Position numbers and translations under genes: made by a program. 32,397 nucleotides of DNA from Muribaculaceae bacterium (GTDB lineage Bacteria > Bacteroidota > Bacteroidia > Bacteroidales > Muribaculaceae). Of the stretch, positions 17,401 to 25,119 are shown piece by piece. Under the pieces are notes generated by a model. That model was not told where the DNA came from and made no database searches. It saw only the letters and a list, made by a program, of their open reading frames with translations. The stretch spans positions 1-32,397 of the forward strand of contig JAGAYZ010000056.1 of the NCBI GenBank assembly GCA_017940245.1, given 5' to 3'. Position 1 is the first letter of the stretch; every line of letters begins with the position of its first letter.

Positions 17401-17909
17401 TAGGTGGTGGTGCCGGTGTTGTCGGGCTTGGCTTGGATGATGATGGTCGATGCAGCTGCGTCCTGCCAGGTGACACTGCTGCTCGACGCACTCAGTGCGA
17501 TAGGATTAGTGTTGTGCGGGTCGCTAATCCCGATTTTGTATCCATCGCCACTCCTTGTGAAAACCTCGACTTTGGTGATGCGTAAGCTGTTGGTTGTTGG
17601 CCTGATTTCGACACGCCCGTCTTCGGCGGCCCAGCCCGACACTGTGGCCGCATCCTCCGAGCCGAAGATGATGAGACTGTTGTCAATCAACGCGCCACAG
17701 CGATAGAACTTTACATAATGGTTGTCGAAATAATGCTGCTCGTAGTTCATCATGTACACTTGTGTACTGCTTTGGGGCAGGTTGTTAAACCCCATGGCCA
17801 CCAACCCGGCACGGGAGGTGAAGTCGAGCGTCATGGTGCTGTAGGTTTGACACCAGCCATGTAGAGCAAGTGCAGCACACAAGATTAAAAGGTAATGTTT
17901 CAGTTTCAT
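14451..17909 (-). CDS. LRR surface protein with nine EF-hand-like loops and dockerin tail
   Basis: A 1152-residue secreted protein, signal peptide about 1-20. Residues 21-180 are a beta-rich N-terminal domain. A run of dockerin-like calcium loops follows at 188-199 (DVNRDGKVDPDD), 221-232, 258-269 and 294-305. Then come two LRR modules, each opening with a cap NFPDAxFR. The first cap carries a loop at 345-356 (DVNGDAKLQPGE) and the second a loop DTSQDGWLQASE. Each module closes with a similar segment (AMDALIASLP / GVDAMIANLP, then AKxWIV). Next are a loop DTDGDGELSYAE, BspA-type LRRs, a C-terminal beta domain, and the paired dockerin tail. It probably binds calcium at many sites and acts at the cell surface; ligands are unknown. 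It shares its N-terminal codons (MKLKH) and short leader with the gene at 18,166. Confidence 0.88.
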   Translation of the reverse strand: MKLKHYLLILCAALALHGWCQTYSTMTLDFTSRAGLVAMGFNNLPQSSTQVYMMNYEQHYFDNHYVKFYRCGALIDNSLIIFGSEDAATVSGWAAEDGRVEIRPTTNSLRITKVEVFTRSGDGYKIGISDPHNTNPIALSASSSSVTWQDAAASTIIIQAKPDNTGTTTYINQIRVTYADGGQAYTYDVNRDGKVDPDDANAVVSEIYGQNSDYFETKWADLDASNFLDVADYIFVVRYLINTNPMNLDVTQYAGLGDVDGNGYVGDGDLGKIYNFMIGSGVYNDWVCDDPTMDLNGDGKCDAWDYVIIQLLIKAGYTTPAPAIDINEVNFPDANFRAYVLQNIDVNGDAKLQPGEANSVSEIGVSVSDITTLKGIEHFTHLTVLEADGNNLTTIDLSHNTLLQRLFLSDCNLTTLDVSHNTALTTLYCNNNQLSELNVQNNGDLILLYCVLNRLTGLDLSHNTQLRYLTFHGNQIGAEAMDALIASLPQVTPSNYNGQHGSLQPYSERPEHNEGNVFSTRNACDALAKNWIVTYIDDRSSFTEYAIEINEANFPDAGFRQWVGSTTCDTSQDGWLQASEMALTTVSVTGSDIADLTGIEFFPRMQTLTAVGTQLTTIDLSHNPHVAEIYCHHNRLNGDGVDAMIANLPTLPAATGSIYGVWNNHDTMGAETNRFTREQVTAAAAKGWIVKSNENDEWVDYEGDPYIVFESEMTKAAVVAAFDTDGDGELSYAEAAAVTSTGMLKRKLQGANLEEFDEFQYFTGLTGLAQSTFDGNTTLKSIHLPAGISTVPQLAFNGCSALQNVEYDAQSLIVQDQAFYNCSSLASFAFDRVTYIAGYAFGMTALTEVTLPEQVTYVGVNAFDMGNNDISITLLDDYYDVYSGFGYEDGLHMPITNGYSVKPVIRLNRNYFHAAYEIASVNVKNLLHPFIKMDEWANEDVTPFSCDVAVELPQGATIHIVNGLNHIEGDQRALTMQMPGKVVPANTGVMIKLPQRNNYEEKIWLLNQATATAAGDYSANLLLPAPQMGYIDMEEGWVNMAWETMYETEVPITSWRATGDPVWTPGGSAYLHVAASELPEDQIIYQYRVDLDTKSGDVTGDGKVDVSDVNAVINIILKNKTAVDYPGYADVTGDGKLDVSDVNAIINIILKL

Positions 17910-17944
17910 ATCATTCTATTTTTATGGTTTATAATTCATTATTG

Positions 17945-18165
17945 GCTCGTTTGGCTGGATTTGCAATCCGGCCGCCGGGTAATCTGCTGATTTGCAATCC
18001 ACAAGCCCGTGAGGGCTACCACTGCGCCGTGCCGCCGCGGGGATTTCAAATCCCCCCTTTAGGCTCTGGCGGATTGCAAATCCGCCAGAACTGAGGGGGG
18101 TGAGGCACGACGCATCGCGCCACATTATTCATTATTAATTATTCATTATAAATTAACTGTCTTGC
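17945..18165 (-). repeat. Repeat family B (copy 2)
   Basis: An element of about 200 nt: GGCTGGATTTGCAATCCGGCC, GGGTAA, GATTTGCAATCC, CGTGAGGGCTACC, GCGCCGTGCCGCCGCGGGGATT, TCTGGCGGATTGCAAATCCGCCAGA, GAGGGGGGTGAGGCAC, CATCGCGCCACATT, then AT-rich repeats up to the stop codon at 18,166. It contains several GGATTTGCAATCC-type palindromes. It fills the 256-nt gap between the genes at 17,909 and 18,166; I see no gene in it. Confidence 0.8.
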
Positions 18166-21100
18166 CTACAGCTTCAAGATAATATTGATGATGGCGTTCA
18201 CGTCGCTCACATCCACCTTGTCGTTGCCGTCCAGGTCGGCATTGCCGGGATAGTCGGCGACTGTCATGATCTTCAAGATGATGTTGACCACAGCGTTCAC
18301 GTCGCTCACATCCACCTTGTTGTCGCCCGTCACGTCGCCACGCACACCGCCCTGGCCACTGCCGATTTCCACCCAGTCAACACCTACTTTCTCCAAGGGA
18401 ATCCAGCCCTTGGCACGCGCGGCGGCTACCTGAGTGGCATCGATCTGGTTGTTCTCGGTCTTGCCATCGTAATTTGCGTTCAGCACGTAGAAGTGGCCCT
18501 CAGTGGGCGACTTGGTGCGCAGACTGCCAATCATCGCCGTCATATTGCTGCCGCTGATCTGATTGATGCTGATGTTCAGACTTGTCAGTGCGCTACAACC
18601 CTCCAGTGAGAGCTCAGCGAGCTGGTTGCCCCACGCATTAATCCAGCTCAAATTACTCAATCCTGCCACATTGAGCGAATTGATCCTATTGTCGTAGCAA
18701 TGCAAATCAGTCAGTGCCGTGCAGCCCGACACATCGAGCGAGGTGAGTGCGTTGCTGCCGCAGTTGAGTTCCGTCAGCGTTGAGGGCAGCAAGGACAGTT
18801 CTGTGAGCTGGTTGCCTTGGCATCTCAGCGTGGTGAGTGCGCCACAGCCGCCGATAGATAAAGTTGTGAGCGCGTTGGCGTTGCAGCTCAATGTGGTCAG
18901 CTCGGCGTTATAATACAGATTTAGTGTTTTCAGGCTTGGCTTGCCGGTGATGTCCAGCGAGGTGAACTTGTTGCTGTAGGCATACACTTCCTGGATGCTG
19001 CTTGGCAATGTAGGCAGCGACGTGAGCTGATTATTACTACAACCGAGGGTCACCAATGCGCTGGGCAATGCGGGCAGCGAGGTGAGCTGATTGTTACTAC
19101 AACCGAGGTAAACCAATGCACTTGGCAATGTGGGCAGCGAGCTGAGCCGGTTGTAGTTGCAGTTGAGTTCAGTCAGGCTGCTGGGCAGGGCTGGCAACAA
19201 CGTGAGTTGATTGCTCACGCAATTCAGATTAGTTAACCCGCCTGGTAATGTAGGTAAGGAAGTTAATTGGTTTGCCTGGCAGTTGAGCCGGGCAAGCGAG
19301 CCGGGCAGTGTACCGAGCGAGGTGAGCTGGTTGCCGAGGCAGTTCAATTCGATCAAGCTAGTGCAGCCCGATATGTCTAACGTTGTAAGGGCATCGTAAT
19401 AACAGTAGAGCTCAGTGAGTGCAGTATTATTTTTCACATTGAGCACTTTCAATTTCGATTTGTTAAATATATTTACGCTTGACAGCTTATTGTTATAAGC
19501 ATACACTTCCTCGATGCCGTTGGGCATTGTGGGCAGCGAGGTGAGCTGATTGCCGGAACACTTGAGAAACTTCAACGTGCTGGGCAGCGCTGGCAGCGAG
19601 GTGAGATTGTTGTTAGGGCAATTGAGTATCTTGAGTGAGCCGGGCAGTGTGCCGAGCGAGGTGAGCTGGTTGTTGCCACAATAGAGTTCCTGCAGTGAGG
19701 CGGGTAGAGTACCAAGCGAGGTGAGCTGATTGCTACTGCATTGCAAGTAGGTGAGTGCCGTGCAGCCCGAGATGTTAAGCGAGGTGAGCTGGTTGATTTC
19801 GCAGTTAAGATAGGTCAGAGCCGTGCAGCCCGAGACGTTGAGAGTAGTCAACGCATAGAGACAACAATCCAGCTCGGTGAGCAATGTGCAATCCTTCACA
19901 TCAAGCAGTTTCAGATTTCTATTCCAGCGAAAGGGCAGCGTGGTGAACTTGTTGCTGCCGGCATATATTTGCTGGATGCTTTCGGGCAATTCCGGCAGCG
20001 AGGTGAGTTGATTGCTGCTGCAATTCAGGTGGATCAGCCCGCTTGGCAATGTGGGCAGCGAAGTGAGCTGATTTTGGTAACAATTGAGCGAGGTCAGCCC
20101 AGTAGGCAGCGTGGGCAGCGACGACAGGCTGTTGTTGCCGCAATTCAGCGAGGTCAGCCCAGTAGGCAGCGTGGGCAGCGACGACAGGCTGTTGTTGCCG
20201 CAATTCAGCGAGGTCAGCCCGCTGGGCAGCGTGGGCAGCGACGACAGGCTGTTGCTGCTGCAATTCAGCGTCTTGAGGTAGGTGAGTTTTGCCACGCCGG
20301 TGAGGTTGCTGATGTTTTTGCCGCTCACAGTGAGCGACGTGAGGTTCTGCAACTCGGTCTTGGTCAAGTAGCCCTTGGGATAGAGCGCAAGCATGGCACT
20401 GCGGAAATTGGCATCGGGGAAGTTGGTGCTGTTGATAATCAACCCGTATTCCGAGCTGATGTAGATGTCGCCGCTGGTGATTTGGCTGCCCGATGAGTTG
20501 TAGACCGTGTTGTTGCTGTAATAGGCACCATTGGGTGCCAAGATTGTCGCTCCACCCGAGAACGACATTGACACGCCGCTCACACTGGCATTGGAGCCGT
20601 TGCCCTTGATGGTCGCGTCGGCGCCGCTCTGGAAGTAGGCGGCAAACGAGCTCAACGCCGACCGCTGGCCGGCGCTGGCGGTCACTTTCGCACCCTGGAA
20701 GTACAACTTGGTGGAGCTTGTGCCGTCGCCCTTGATGGCCTCGTAGGCACTTGAACCCGCTTGGAACTGCATCGTTCCGCTGCCTGTGAGGTAATAGCTG
20801 TAGCTCTTCAGGTTGGCACAAATGCGAGACGATGAGTAGAACGACACACTGCTGCCCGAGGCCGCATTGAGCGTCGTGGAGCGCTCCAGTTTCAGGGCAT
20901 TGTCGGTGGTCATAATACCACAGCTCCCCTCGAACACAATCTTCAGGCCATCGCATTTGCGGTTGTGGATGCCATAAGCGTCTGTACTGGTTCGCGTAAT
21001 CTGGATGTTATACAGCGTCAGCGTGTTGGTCGATGCGTTATACACGCCATAGCCGCTCTTGATGTCACCGCCGGTGATGCGGCTGGCGTTGTCGCTCTTT

Positions 21101-21207
21101 ACTTCCACGCCCGCCACGTTGATTTCATAGCTGGTGGCGGCCCGTGCAGTGAATGTGCCCAGCGCGAGTGCCACGCACATCATGGATAGTAATTGTTTCA
21201 GTTTCAT
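18166..21207 (-). CDS. LRR protein (SLPTLP repeat type) with dockerin tail
   Basis: A 1013-residue secreted protein. Signal peptide about 1-24 (ATARAA region). Residues about 25-265 form a beta-rich domain that opens YEINVAGVEVKSDNASRITGGDIKSG and is shared with the protein at 21,679. A cap NFPDANFRSAMLALYPKGYLTKTEL leads into about 30 LRR units of roughly 20 residues with the core L-x-C-x-x-N-Q-L-T-S-L-P-x-L-P-x-x-L. The closing segment (AMIGSLRTKSP, then AKGWIPLEKVGVDWVEIG) precedes the two dockerin loops. Three LRR units near residues 314-373 are repeated almost without change at DNA level. The likely role is a surface or secreted binding protein, by analogy with other bacterial LRR proteins. 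No enzymatic domain is seen. Confidence 0.88.
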   Translation of the reverse strand: MKLKQLLSMMCVALALGTFTARAATSYEINVAGVEVKSDNASRITGGDIKSGYGVYNASTNTLTLYNIQITRTSTDAYGIHNRKCDGLKIVFEGSCGIMTTDNALKLERSTTLNAASGSSVSFYSSSRICANLKSYSYYLTGSGTMQFQAGSSAYEAIKGDGTSSTKLYFQGAKVTASAGQRSALSSFAAYFQSGADATIKGNGSNASVSGVSMSFSGGATILAPNGAYYSNNTVYNSSGSQITSGDIYISSEYGLIINSTNFPDANFRSAMLALYPKGYLTKTELQNLTSLTVSGKNISNLTGVAKLTYLKTLNCSSNSLSSLPTLPSGLTSLNCGNNSLSSLPTLPTGLTSLNCGNNSLSSLPTLPTGLTSLNCYQNQLTSLPTLPSGLIHLNCSSNQLTSLPELPESIQQIYAGSNKFTTLPFRWNRNLKLLDVKDCTLLTELDCCLYALTTLNVSGCTALTYLNCEINQLTSLNISGCTALTYLQCSSNQLTSLGTLPASLQELYCGNNQLTSLGTLPGSLKILNCPNNNLTSLPALPSTLKFLKCSGNQLTSLPTMPNGIEEVYAYNNKLSSVNIFNKSKLKVLNVKNNTALTELYCYYDALTTLDISGCTSLIELNCLGNQLTSLGTLPGSLARLNCQANQLTSLPTLPGGLTNLNCVSNQLTLLPALPSSLTELNCNYNRLSSLPTLPSALVYLGCSNNQLTSLPALPSALVTLGCSNNQLTSLPTLPSSIQEVYAYSNKFTSLDITGKPSLKTLNLYYNAELTTLSCNANALTTLSIGGCGALTTLRCQGNQLTELSLLPSTLTELNCGSNALTSLDVSGCTALTDLHCYDNRINSLNVAGLSNLSWINAWGNQLAELSLEGCSALTSLNISINQISGSNMTAMIGSLRTKSPTEGHFYVLNANYDGKTENNQIDATQVAAARAKGWIPLEKVGVDWVEIGSGQGGVRGDVTGDNKVDVSDVNAVVNIILKIMTVADYPGNADLDGNDKVDVSDVNAIINIILKL
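20088..20267 (-). repeat. Three tandem 60-bp LRR units inside the gene at 18,166
   Basis: The 60-bp unit starting GCGAGGTCAGCCCAGTAGGC (plus strand) occurs at 20,088 and 20,148 without change and at 20,208 with a few changes. Each unit encodes one 20-residue LRR, so gain or loss of a unit keeps the reading frame. Confidence 0.9.
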
Positions 21208-21267
21208 GTCGTTATCTTTTTATGGTTAATAATTCATTCGTTCGGCCGGGCTCGCCTGAGGCGAGGG
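21208..21267. other. Short leader region of the gene at 18,166
   Basis: The bases before the ATG (minus strand, CCATAAAAAGATAACGAC) closely resemble those before the gene at 17,909. A GCTCGCCTGAGGCGAG hairpin lies at 21,250-21,265. No promoter boxes were found. Confidence 0.4.
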
Positions 21268-21457
21268 TTCGTTCGGCTGGATTTGCAATCCGGCCGCCGG
21301 GTAACCTGCGGATTTGAAATCCGCCAGCCCGTGAGGGCTACCGCTGCGCCGTGCCGCCGCGGGGATTACAAATCCCCCGTTAAGCCCTGGCGGATTGCAA
21401 ATCCGCCAGAACTGAGGGGGGTGAGCCACGACGCGTCGCGCTACATTATTCATTATT
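21268..21457 (-). repeat. Repeat family B (copy 3)
   Basis: It has the same order of motifs as copy 2 (GGATTTGCAATCCGG, GGGTAACCTGCGG, CGTGAGGGCTACC, GCCGCCGCGGGGATT, TGGCGGATTGCAAATCCGCCA, GAGGGGGGTGAG, CGTCGCGCTACATT). It is directly followed by copy 4 in the same orientation. Confidence 0.8.
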
Positions 21458-21678
21458 CGCTCGTTCGGCTGGATTTGTAATCCGGCCGCCGGGTAACCTG
21501 CGGATTTGCAATCCACAAGCCCGTGAGGGCTACCACTGCGCCGTGCCGGCGCGGGGATTACAAATCCCCCCCTTTAGGCCCTGGCGGATTGCAAATCCGC
21601 CAGAACCGATGGGGTGAGCCACGACGCATCGCGCCACATTATTAATTATTAATTATTCATTATTCATTCTCTCGCAGC
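21458..21678 (-). repeat. Repeat family B (copy 4), tandem to copy 3
   Basis: A second complete element with the same motif order as copy 3, ending in AT-rich repeats and CATTCTCTCGCAGCCTACAG at the stop codon of the gene at 21,679. The last 20 bases match those at the stop codon of the gene at 14,451. Confidence 0.8.
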
Positions 21679-24198
21679 CTACAGCTTGAGCGTGATGTTG
21701 ATGATGGCGTTCACGTCTTCCACATCCACCTTGCCGTCGTTGTTCAAGTCGGCATTGCCGGGATAGTCGGCAGCCGTCTTCAGCTTGAGCGTGATGTTGA
21801 TAGCCGCGTTCACATCTTCCACATCGCACTTGCCATCGCCGTTCACGTCGCCCTTCATGCCGCTACCATCGGGGACATCTACCCAGTCGTTACCCACCTT
21901 GTGCTGCGGCAGCCAGCGTTTGTCTTTCGCCTGCTTGACCTGCGCCGCAGTTATTTCATTGCCCTCCGGCTTGTCGCTGGAGTAGTTCTCACCATACACA
22001 TAGAATGTGCCAAGCTCATCCGACGACGGAATCGTGCGCATACTGCCGATGAGTGAGGACATGGCCGATTCTTTAATCTGGTTGGCGCGAATATTCAGGT
22101 AATTCAACGACTTGCATCCACTCACGTTAAGCGAGGTCAGGTTGTTGCTAAAGGTGTTGATCTTCTGCAATGACGACATTCCTTGCACGTTGAGCGAGGT
22201 CAACTCATTTCGATAGCATTGCAAGTCGCTCAGGCCGCTACAACCGTACACATTGAGCAAGGTCAACGCATTGTTATAGCAGTTCAGTGTGGTGAGCGCG
22301 GGATTGTAATCCACATTGAGCAACTTCAAGCTTGGCTTGCCGGTGATGCTGAGCGTGCCCGAAAGGTTGTTAAAGCGGGCATACACTTCCTGGATGCTAT
22401 TGGGCATTGTCGGCAGCGACGTAAGCTGGTTGTTATTACAATTCAGTATCTGCAAATTTGTAGGCAGAGTGCCAAGTGAGGTGAGCTTGTTATAGTAGCA
22501 ATAAAGGGTTTTCATCTCCGTGCATCCCGACACGTCGAGCGAAGTCAGGGCACCGCCGTTGCCGCAATCCAGCGCGGTGAGAGCAGTGTTATTTTTCACA
22601 TCGAGCTTCGTCAGGCTCGACATGCCGGAAATGGTCAATGTGCCCGCCAATTTGTTGTCATAAGCATAAATTTCTTGAATGCCGCTAGGCATTGAGGGCA
22701 GCGACGTGAGCTGATTTTGGTAACAATAGAGAGTTTTCAGCGTGCTGGGCAACGTGGGCAGCGAGGTAAGCTGGTTTTGGGCACAATGCAGTATCTGCAC
22801 ATTTGTAGGCAGTGTGCCTAACGACGTGAGCTGGTTGTTTGAACAGTCGATTTTGGTTATTGCCGAGCAGCCCGACACGTCGAGCGCGGTCAGCGCATTG
22901 TTGTAGCAGTTCAGCACGGTGAGCGCGGTGTTATTTTTAACATTGAGCGTCTTAAGACTCGGCTTGTTGATGATGCTCAATGAGCCCGACAGCATATTGT
23001 CATAAGCATACATTGCCTCGATGCTACTAGGCATTGCCGGCAGCGAAGTGATTTGGTTTTTACTACAAAAGAGTCTCTGAAGTCCGGAAGGCAGCACAGG
23101 CAGTGACGTAAGACGATTGGCATCGCAATCAAGATAAGTCAACCCGGTAGGCAGCGTGGGCAGCGATGACAGACTGTTACTGCGGCAATCCAGTGTCTTG
23201 AGGTAGGTGAGTTTCTCCACGCCCGTGAGGCTGCTGATACTCTTGTCGCTCACAGTGAGCGACGTGAGGTTCTGCAGCTCGCTCTGCGTGAGGTATTCCT
23301 TCGGGTAGCGTGCACGCATTGCGCTGCGGAAGTTGGCATCGGGGAAGTTGGCAGTGTTCAGTAGCAGAGCGTAATTATCACTGATGTAGATGTCACGGGC
23401 ATAGACTTTGGTGCCATTGAGCACGAAAGACTGGCTATCGCCGCTGTAGACAGCATCACACGGCGTGAGGATGGCGGTGTTGCCAAAGAATTTAGTTAGT
23501 TGATACAGCTCGCGGGCAATAGGATAGCTGCTGCTACCCGTGGCCTTGAAGGTGACATTGCTGCCGGCAAAGAAATAGGCTGCCAGGCCCAAAAGGCTGC
23601 CCTGGCTGCCCTTGACGGTGGCGGTGACGTTCGAGAACTTAACGGCATCGACGGTTGCCAAGTCACCGACGTTGGAATTCCAGGTTCCGTGCCCAGCTAT
23701 GGCGCCGTCTTTGTCTCCCGTGATGTTGAACGTGCCGGGACCTTTAATCCACACACAGGTGAAGTCGCGCACATAGATGGCACCGTCGCCGGTACTGGTC
23801 ATGTTCACCGTGGCGCCACTGGTGGCTACCAGCTGACATTCATCGGCATTGGGTGTTTCGTTTTGTGACCAGTTTCCACCACTCTGGAAGCGGATAACGC
23901 GGGCCTTGGTGGTGAGATTGCAAGTGCCCACAAACTTCACAATCAGGCCCTTGTAGCTGCGGTTGTGGATTGCATAGTCACCGCTGCCGGTGCGCGTGAT
24001 GGTTACGTTGGTCATTGTCAGCGTCTTGGTCGATGGACTGAAGGTGACCGTTCCACTCTTGATGTCGCCGCCCTTGATGTTGTTCATGTTGTCGGACGTG
24101 ACTTCTACACCCGCCACATTGATGTCGTACTTGGTGGCGGCTTGCGTTACTAACGCACTGAGCAATACGAGGATTGCCATGAGTAATGTCTTCTTCAT
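21679..24198 (-). CDS. LRR protein with dockerin tail, paralogue of the gene at 18,166
   Basis: An 839-residue secreted protein, signal peptide about 1-20. The N-terminal domain (YDINVAGVEVTSDNMNNIKGGDIKSG, then IHNRSYKGL) parallels that of the 18,166 product. The NFPDANFRSAMRARYPKEYLTQSEL cap, the LRR block (TSLGTLPTNLQILNC-type units), the closing segment (SLIGSMRT, then VGNDWVDVP) and the tail with two loops (DVNGDGKCDVED and NNDGKVDVED) follow in the same order. It has fewer LRR units, which accounts for most of the length difference. The tail helices read INITLK rather than INIILK. A run of nine C residues lies about 145 nt upstream. The likely role is surface binding, as for its paralogue. 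Confidence 0.88.
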   Translation of the reverse strand: MKKTLLMAILVLLSALVTQAATKYDINVAGVEVTSDNMNNIKGGDIKSGTVTFSPSTKTLTMTNVTITRTGSGDYAIHNRSYKGLIVKFVGTCNLTTKARVIRFQSGGNWSQNETPNADECQLVATSGATVNMTSTGDGAIYVRDFTCVWIKGPGTFNITGDKDGAIAGHGTWNSNVGDLATVDAVKFSNVTATVKGSQGSLLGLAAYFFAGSNVTFKATGSSSYPIARELYQLTKFFGNTAILTPCDAVYSGDSQSFVLNGTKVYARDIYISDNYALLLNTANFPDANFRSAMRARYPKEYLTQSELQNLTSLTVSDKSISSLTGVEKLTYLKTLDCRSNSLSSLPTLPTGLTYLDCDANRLTSLPVLPSGLQRLFCSKNQITSLPAMPSSIEAMYAYDNMLSGSLSIINKPSLKTLNVKNNTALTVLNCYNNALTALDVSGCSAITKIDCSNNQLTSLGTLPTNVQILHCAQNQLTSLPTLPSTLKTLYCYQNQLTSLPSMPSGIQEIYAYDNKLAGTLTISGMSSLTKLDVKNNTALTALDCGNGGALTSLDVSGCTEMKTLYCYYNKLTSLGTLPTNLQILNCNNNQLTSLPTMPNSIQEVYARFNNLSGTLSITGKPSLKLLNVDYNPALTTLNCYNNALTLLNVYGCSGLSDLQCYRNELTSLNVQGMSSLQKINTFSNNLTSLNVSGCKSLNYLNIRANQIKESAMSSLIGSMRTIPSSDELGTFYVYGENYSSDKPEGNEITAAQVKQAKDKRWLPQHKVGNDWVDVPDGSGMKGDVNGDGKCDVEDVNAAINITLKLKTAADYPGNADLNNDGKVDVEDVNAIINITLKL

Positions 24199-24313
24199 AA
24201 TTAAAGTATTTAATTGGTTAGCAATGTATTAAGTTTGTTAATATTATTCATTACACCTCTCAAAATTTATAATATTGGCATAAAAATTACCGCATATTAC
24301 TAGTAACATGCAG

Positions 24314-24349
24314 CAAAATTACAAAAGATTATTAAAAACACCCCCCCCC
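24314..24349 (-). promoter_or_regulatory. Possible promoter with a 9-base C/G run
   Basis: On the minus strand TAATTTTG (24,314-24,321) matches the -7 box. The run of nine C at 24,341-24,349 (G on the coding strand) sits about 19 nt upstream, where the -33 box would be. No TTTG is present there. Homopolymer runs of this length are prone to slippage, so variable expression is conceivable. This is a weak promoter call. Confidence 0.35.
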
Positions 24350-24459
24350 GCGTTAAACTTTCTTAACAAGAAAAATACTATTACTTTCGGTAGTTTTCTA
24401 TTTTCAACACTTCACTCTCGGAATAATAAATCAATATTTATAAATTGGCTCAAAAAACA

Positions 24460-24804
24460 GCCACAAACTGGTGCCGGAAAGCAACCACCGAGAAGCGACA
24501 AAGATTACCTGCCAAAGAGTAACTATTCAGATGGCAAGGAGACGGCAGCCACCTTGAAAAAGTGGCTCGGGCCGTAGGTCCGAGTGCGTAGAGCATGCGA
24601 GTGGCTCGAAGATGCACGAAGCTTGGTCCCCAAGAACACGTACGGGAGGTGCCTCGAAAGAGGAACTTTAACATCCAAACCACGGTCACAGACATGGTTG
24701 ATGTTCCTCTTCGAGGCACTTTGCTTTGTCGCACTTGATGACCAAGCTGCGAACCCCGCTAGGGTTCTTGCATGGTCTTTAACACAAAGTCGGGTCTTCG
24801 ACCC
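24460..24804. repeat. Rearranged repeat family A pieces
   Basis: The stretch contains an inverted pair of the GTGCCTCGAAGAGGAAC motif (24,649-24,666 and 24,703-24,719, one base bulge). A truncated family A core lies at 24,740-24,804 (GACCAAGC ... GGGTCTTCGACCC, with the middle missing). AAGCTTGGTC near 24,619-24,629 mirrors GACCAAGCT at 24,740-24,748. Two family A copies in opposite orientation, partly deleted, would explain this. No gene is seen. Confidence 0.6.
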
Positions 24805-24854
24805 TCCAATGCATCATCGATGCATAAATTCCCCCTCGTTGACAGGGTTGTGCT

Positions 24855-25018
24855 TCGCTCGGCTGGATCCTCGTTCGGCTGGATTTGCAATCCGGCCGCC
24901 GGGTAACCCGCGGATTTACAATCCGCAAGCCCGCAAGGGCTACCGCTGCGCCGTGCCGCCGCGGGAATTGCAAATCCCCCATTAAGCCCTGGCTGATTGC
25001 AAATCCGCCAGAACTGAG
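24855..25018 (-). repeat. Repeat family B (copy 5, truncated)
   Basis: GGCTGGATTTGCAATCCGGCC, GGGTAACCCGCGG, GCAAGGGCTACC, GCCGCCGCGGGAATT and GCAAATCCGCCAGAACTGAG follow the order of copies 2-4, then the match stops without the GTGAGGCAC and AT-rich end. This copy does not abut a dockerin gene. Confidence 0.75.
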
Positions 25019-25060
25019 TTACTAACGCACTGATTTTAATCTCAAGGCATAGTTTTAAAA

Positions 25061-25098
25061 GTAAAAACTACGCAAGCTATGACCCGCGTAGTTTTTGA
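25061..25098 (-). terminator. Intrinsic terminator of porV-ispF
   Basis: A perfect 11-bp stem: AAAAACTACGC (25,063-25,073) with GCGTAGTTTTT (25,086-25,096). The T run within and after the stem on both strands allows bidirectional action. It lies 24 nt past the ispF stop. Confidence 0.85.
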
Positions 25099-25119
25099 AT
25101 ATTCATTGTTCTGTGTTCA

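Noticed and set aside
20088-20267. 60-bp tandem repeats as a CRISPR or intergenic satellite
   Set aside because: They lie inside an open reading frame and each unit encodes exactly one leucine-rich repeat.
24199-25119. Insertion sequence in the 920-nt gap
   Set aside because: No transposase-like frame and no matching terminal repeats with target duplication; the content is explained by family A and B repeats and a terminator.
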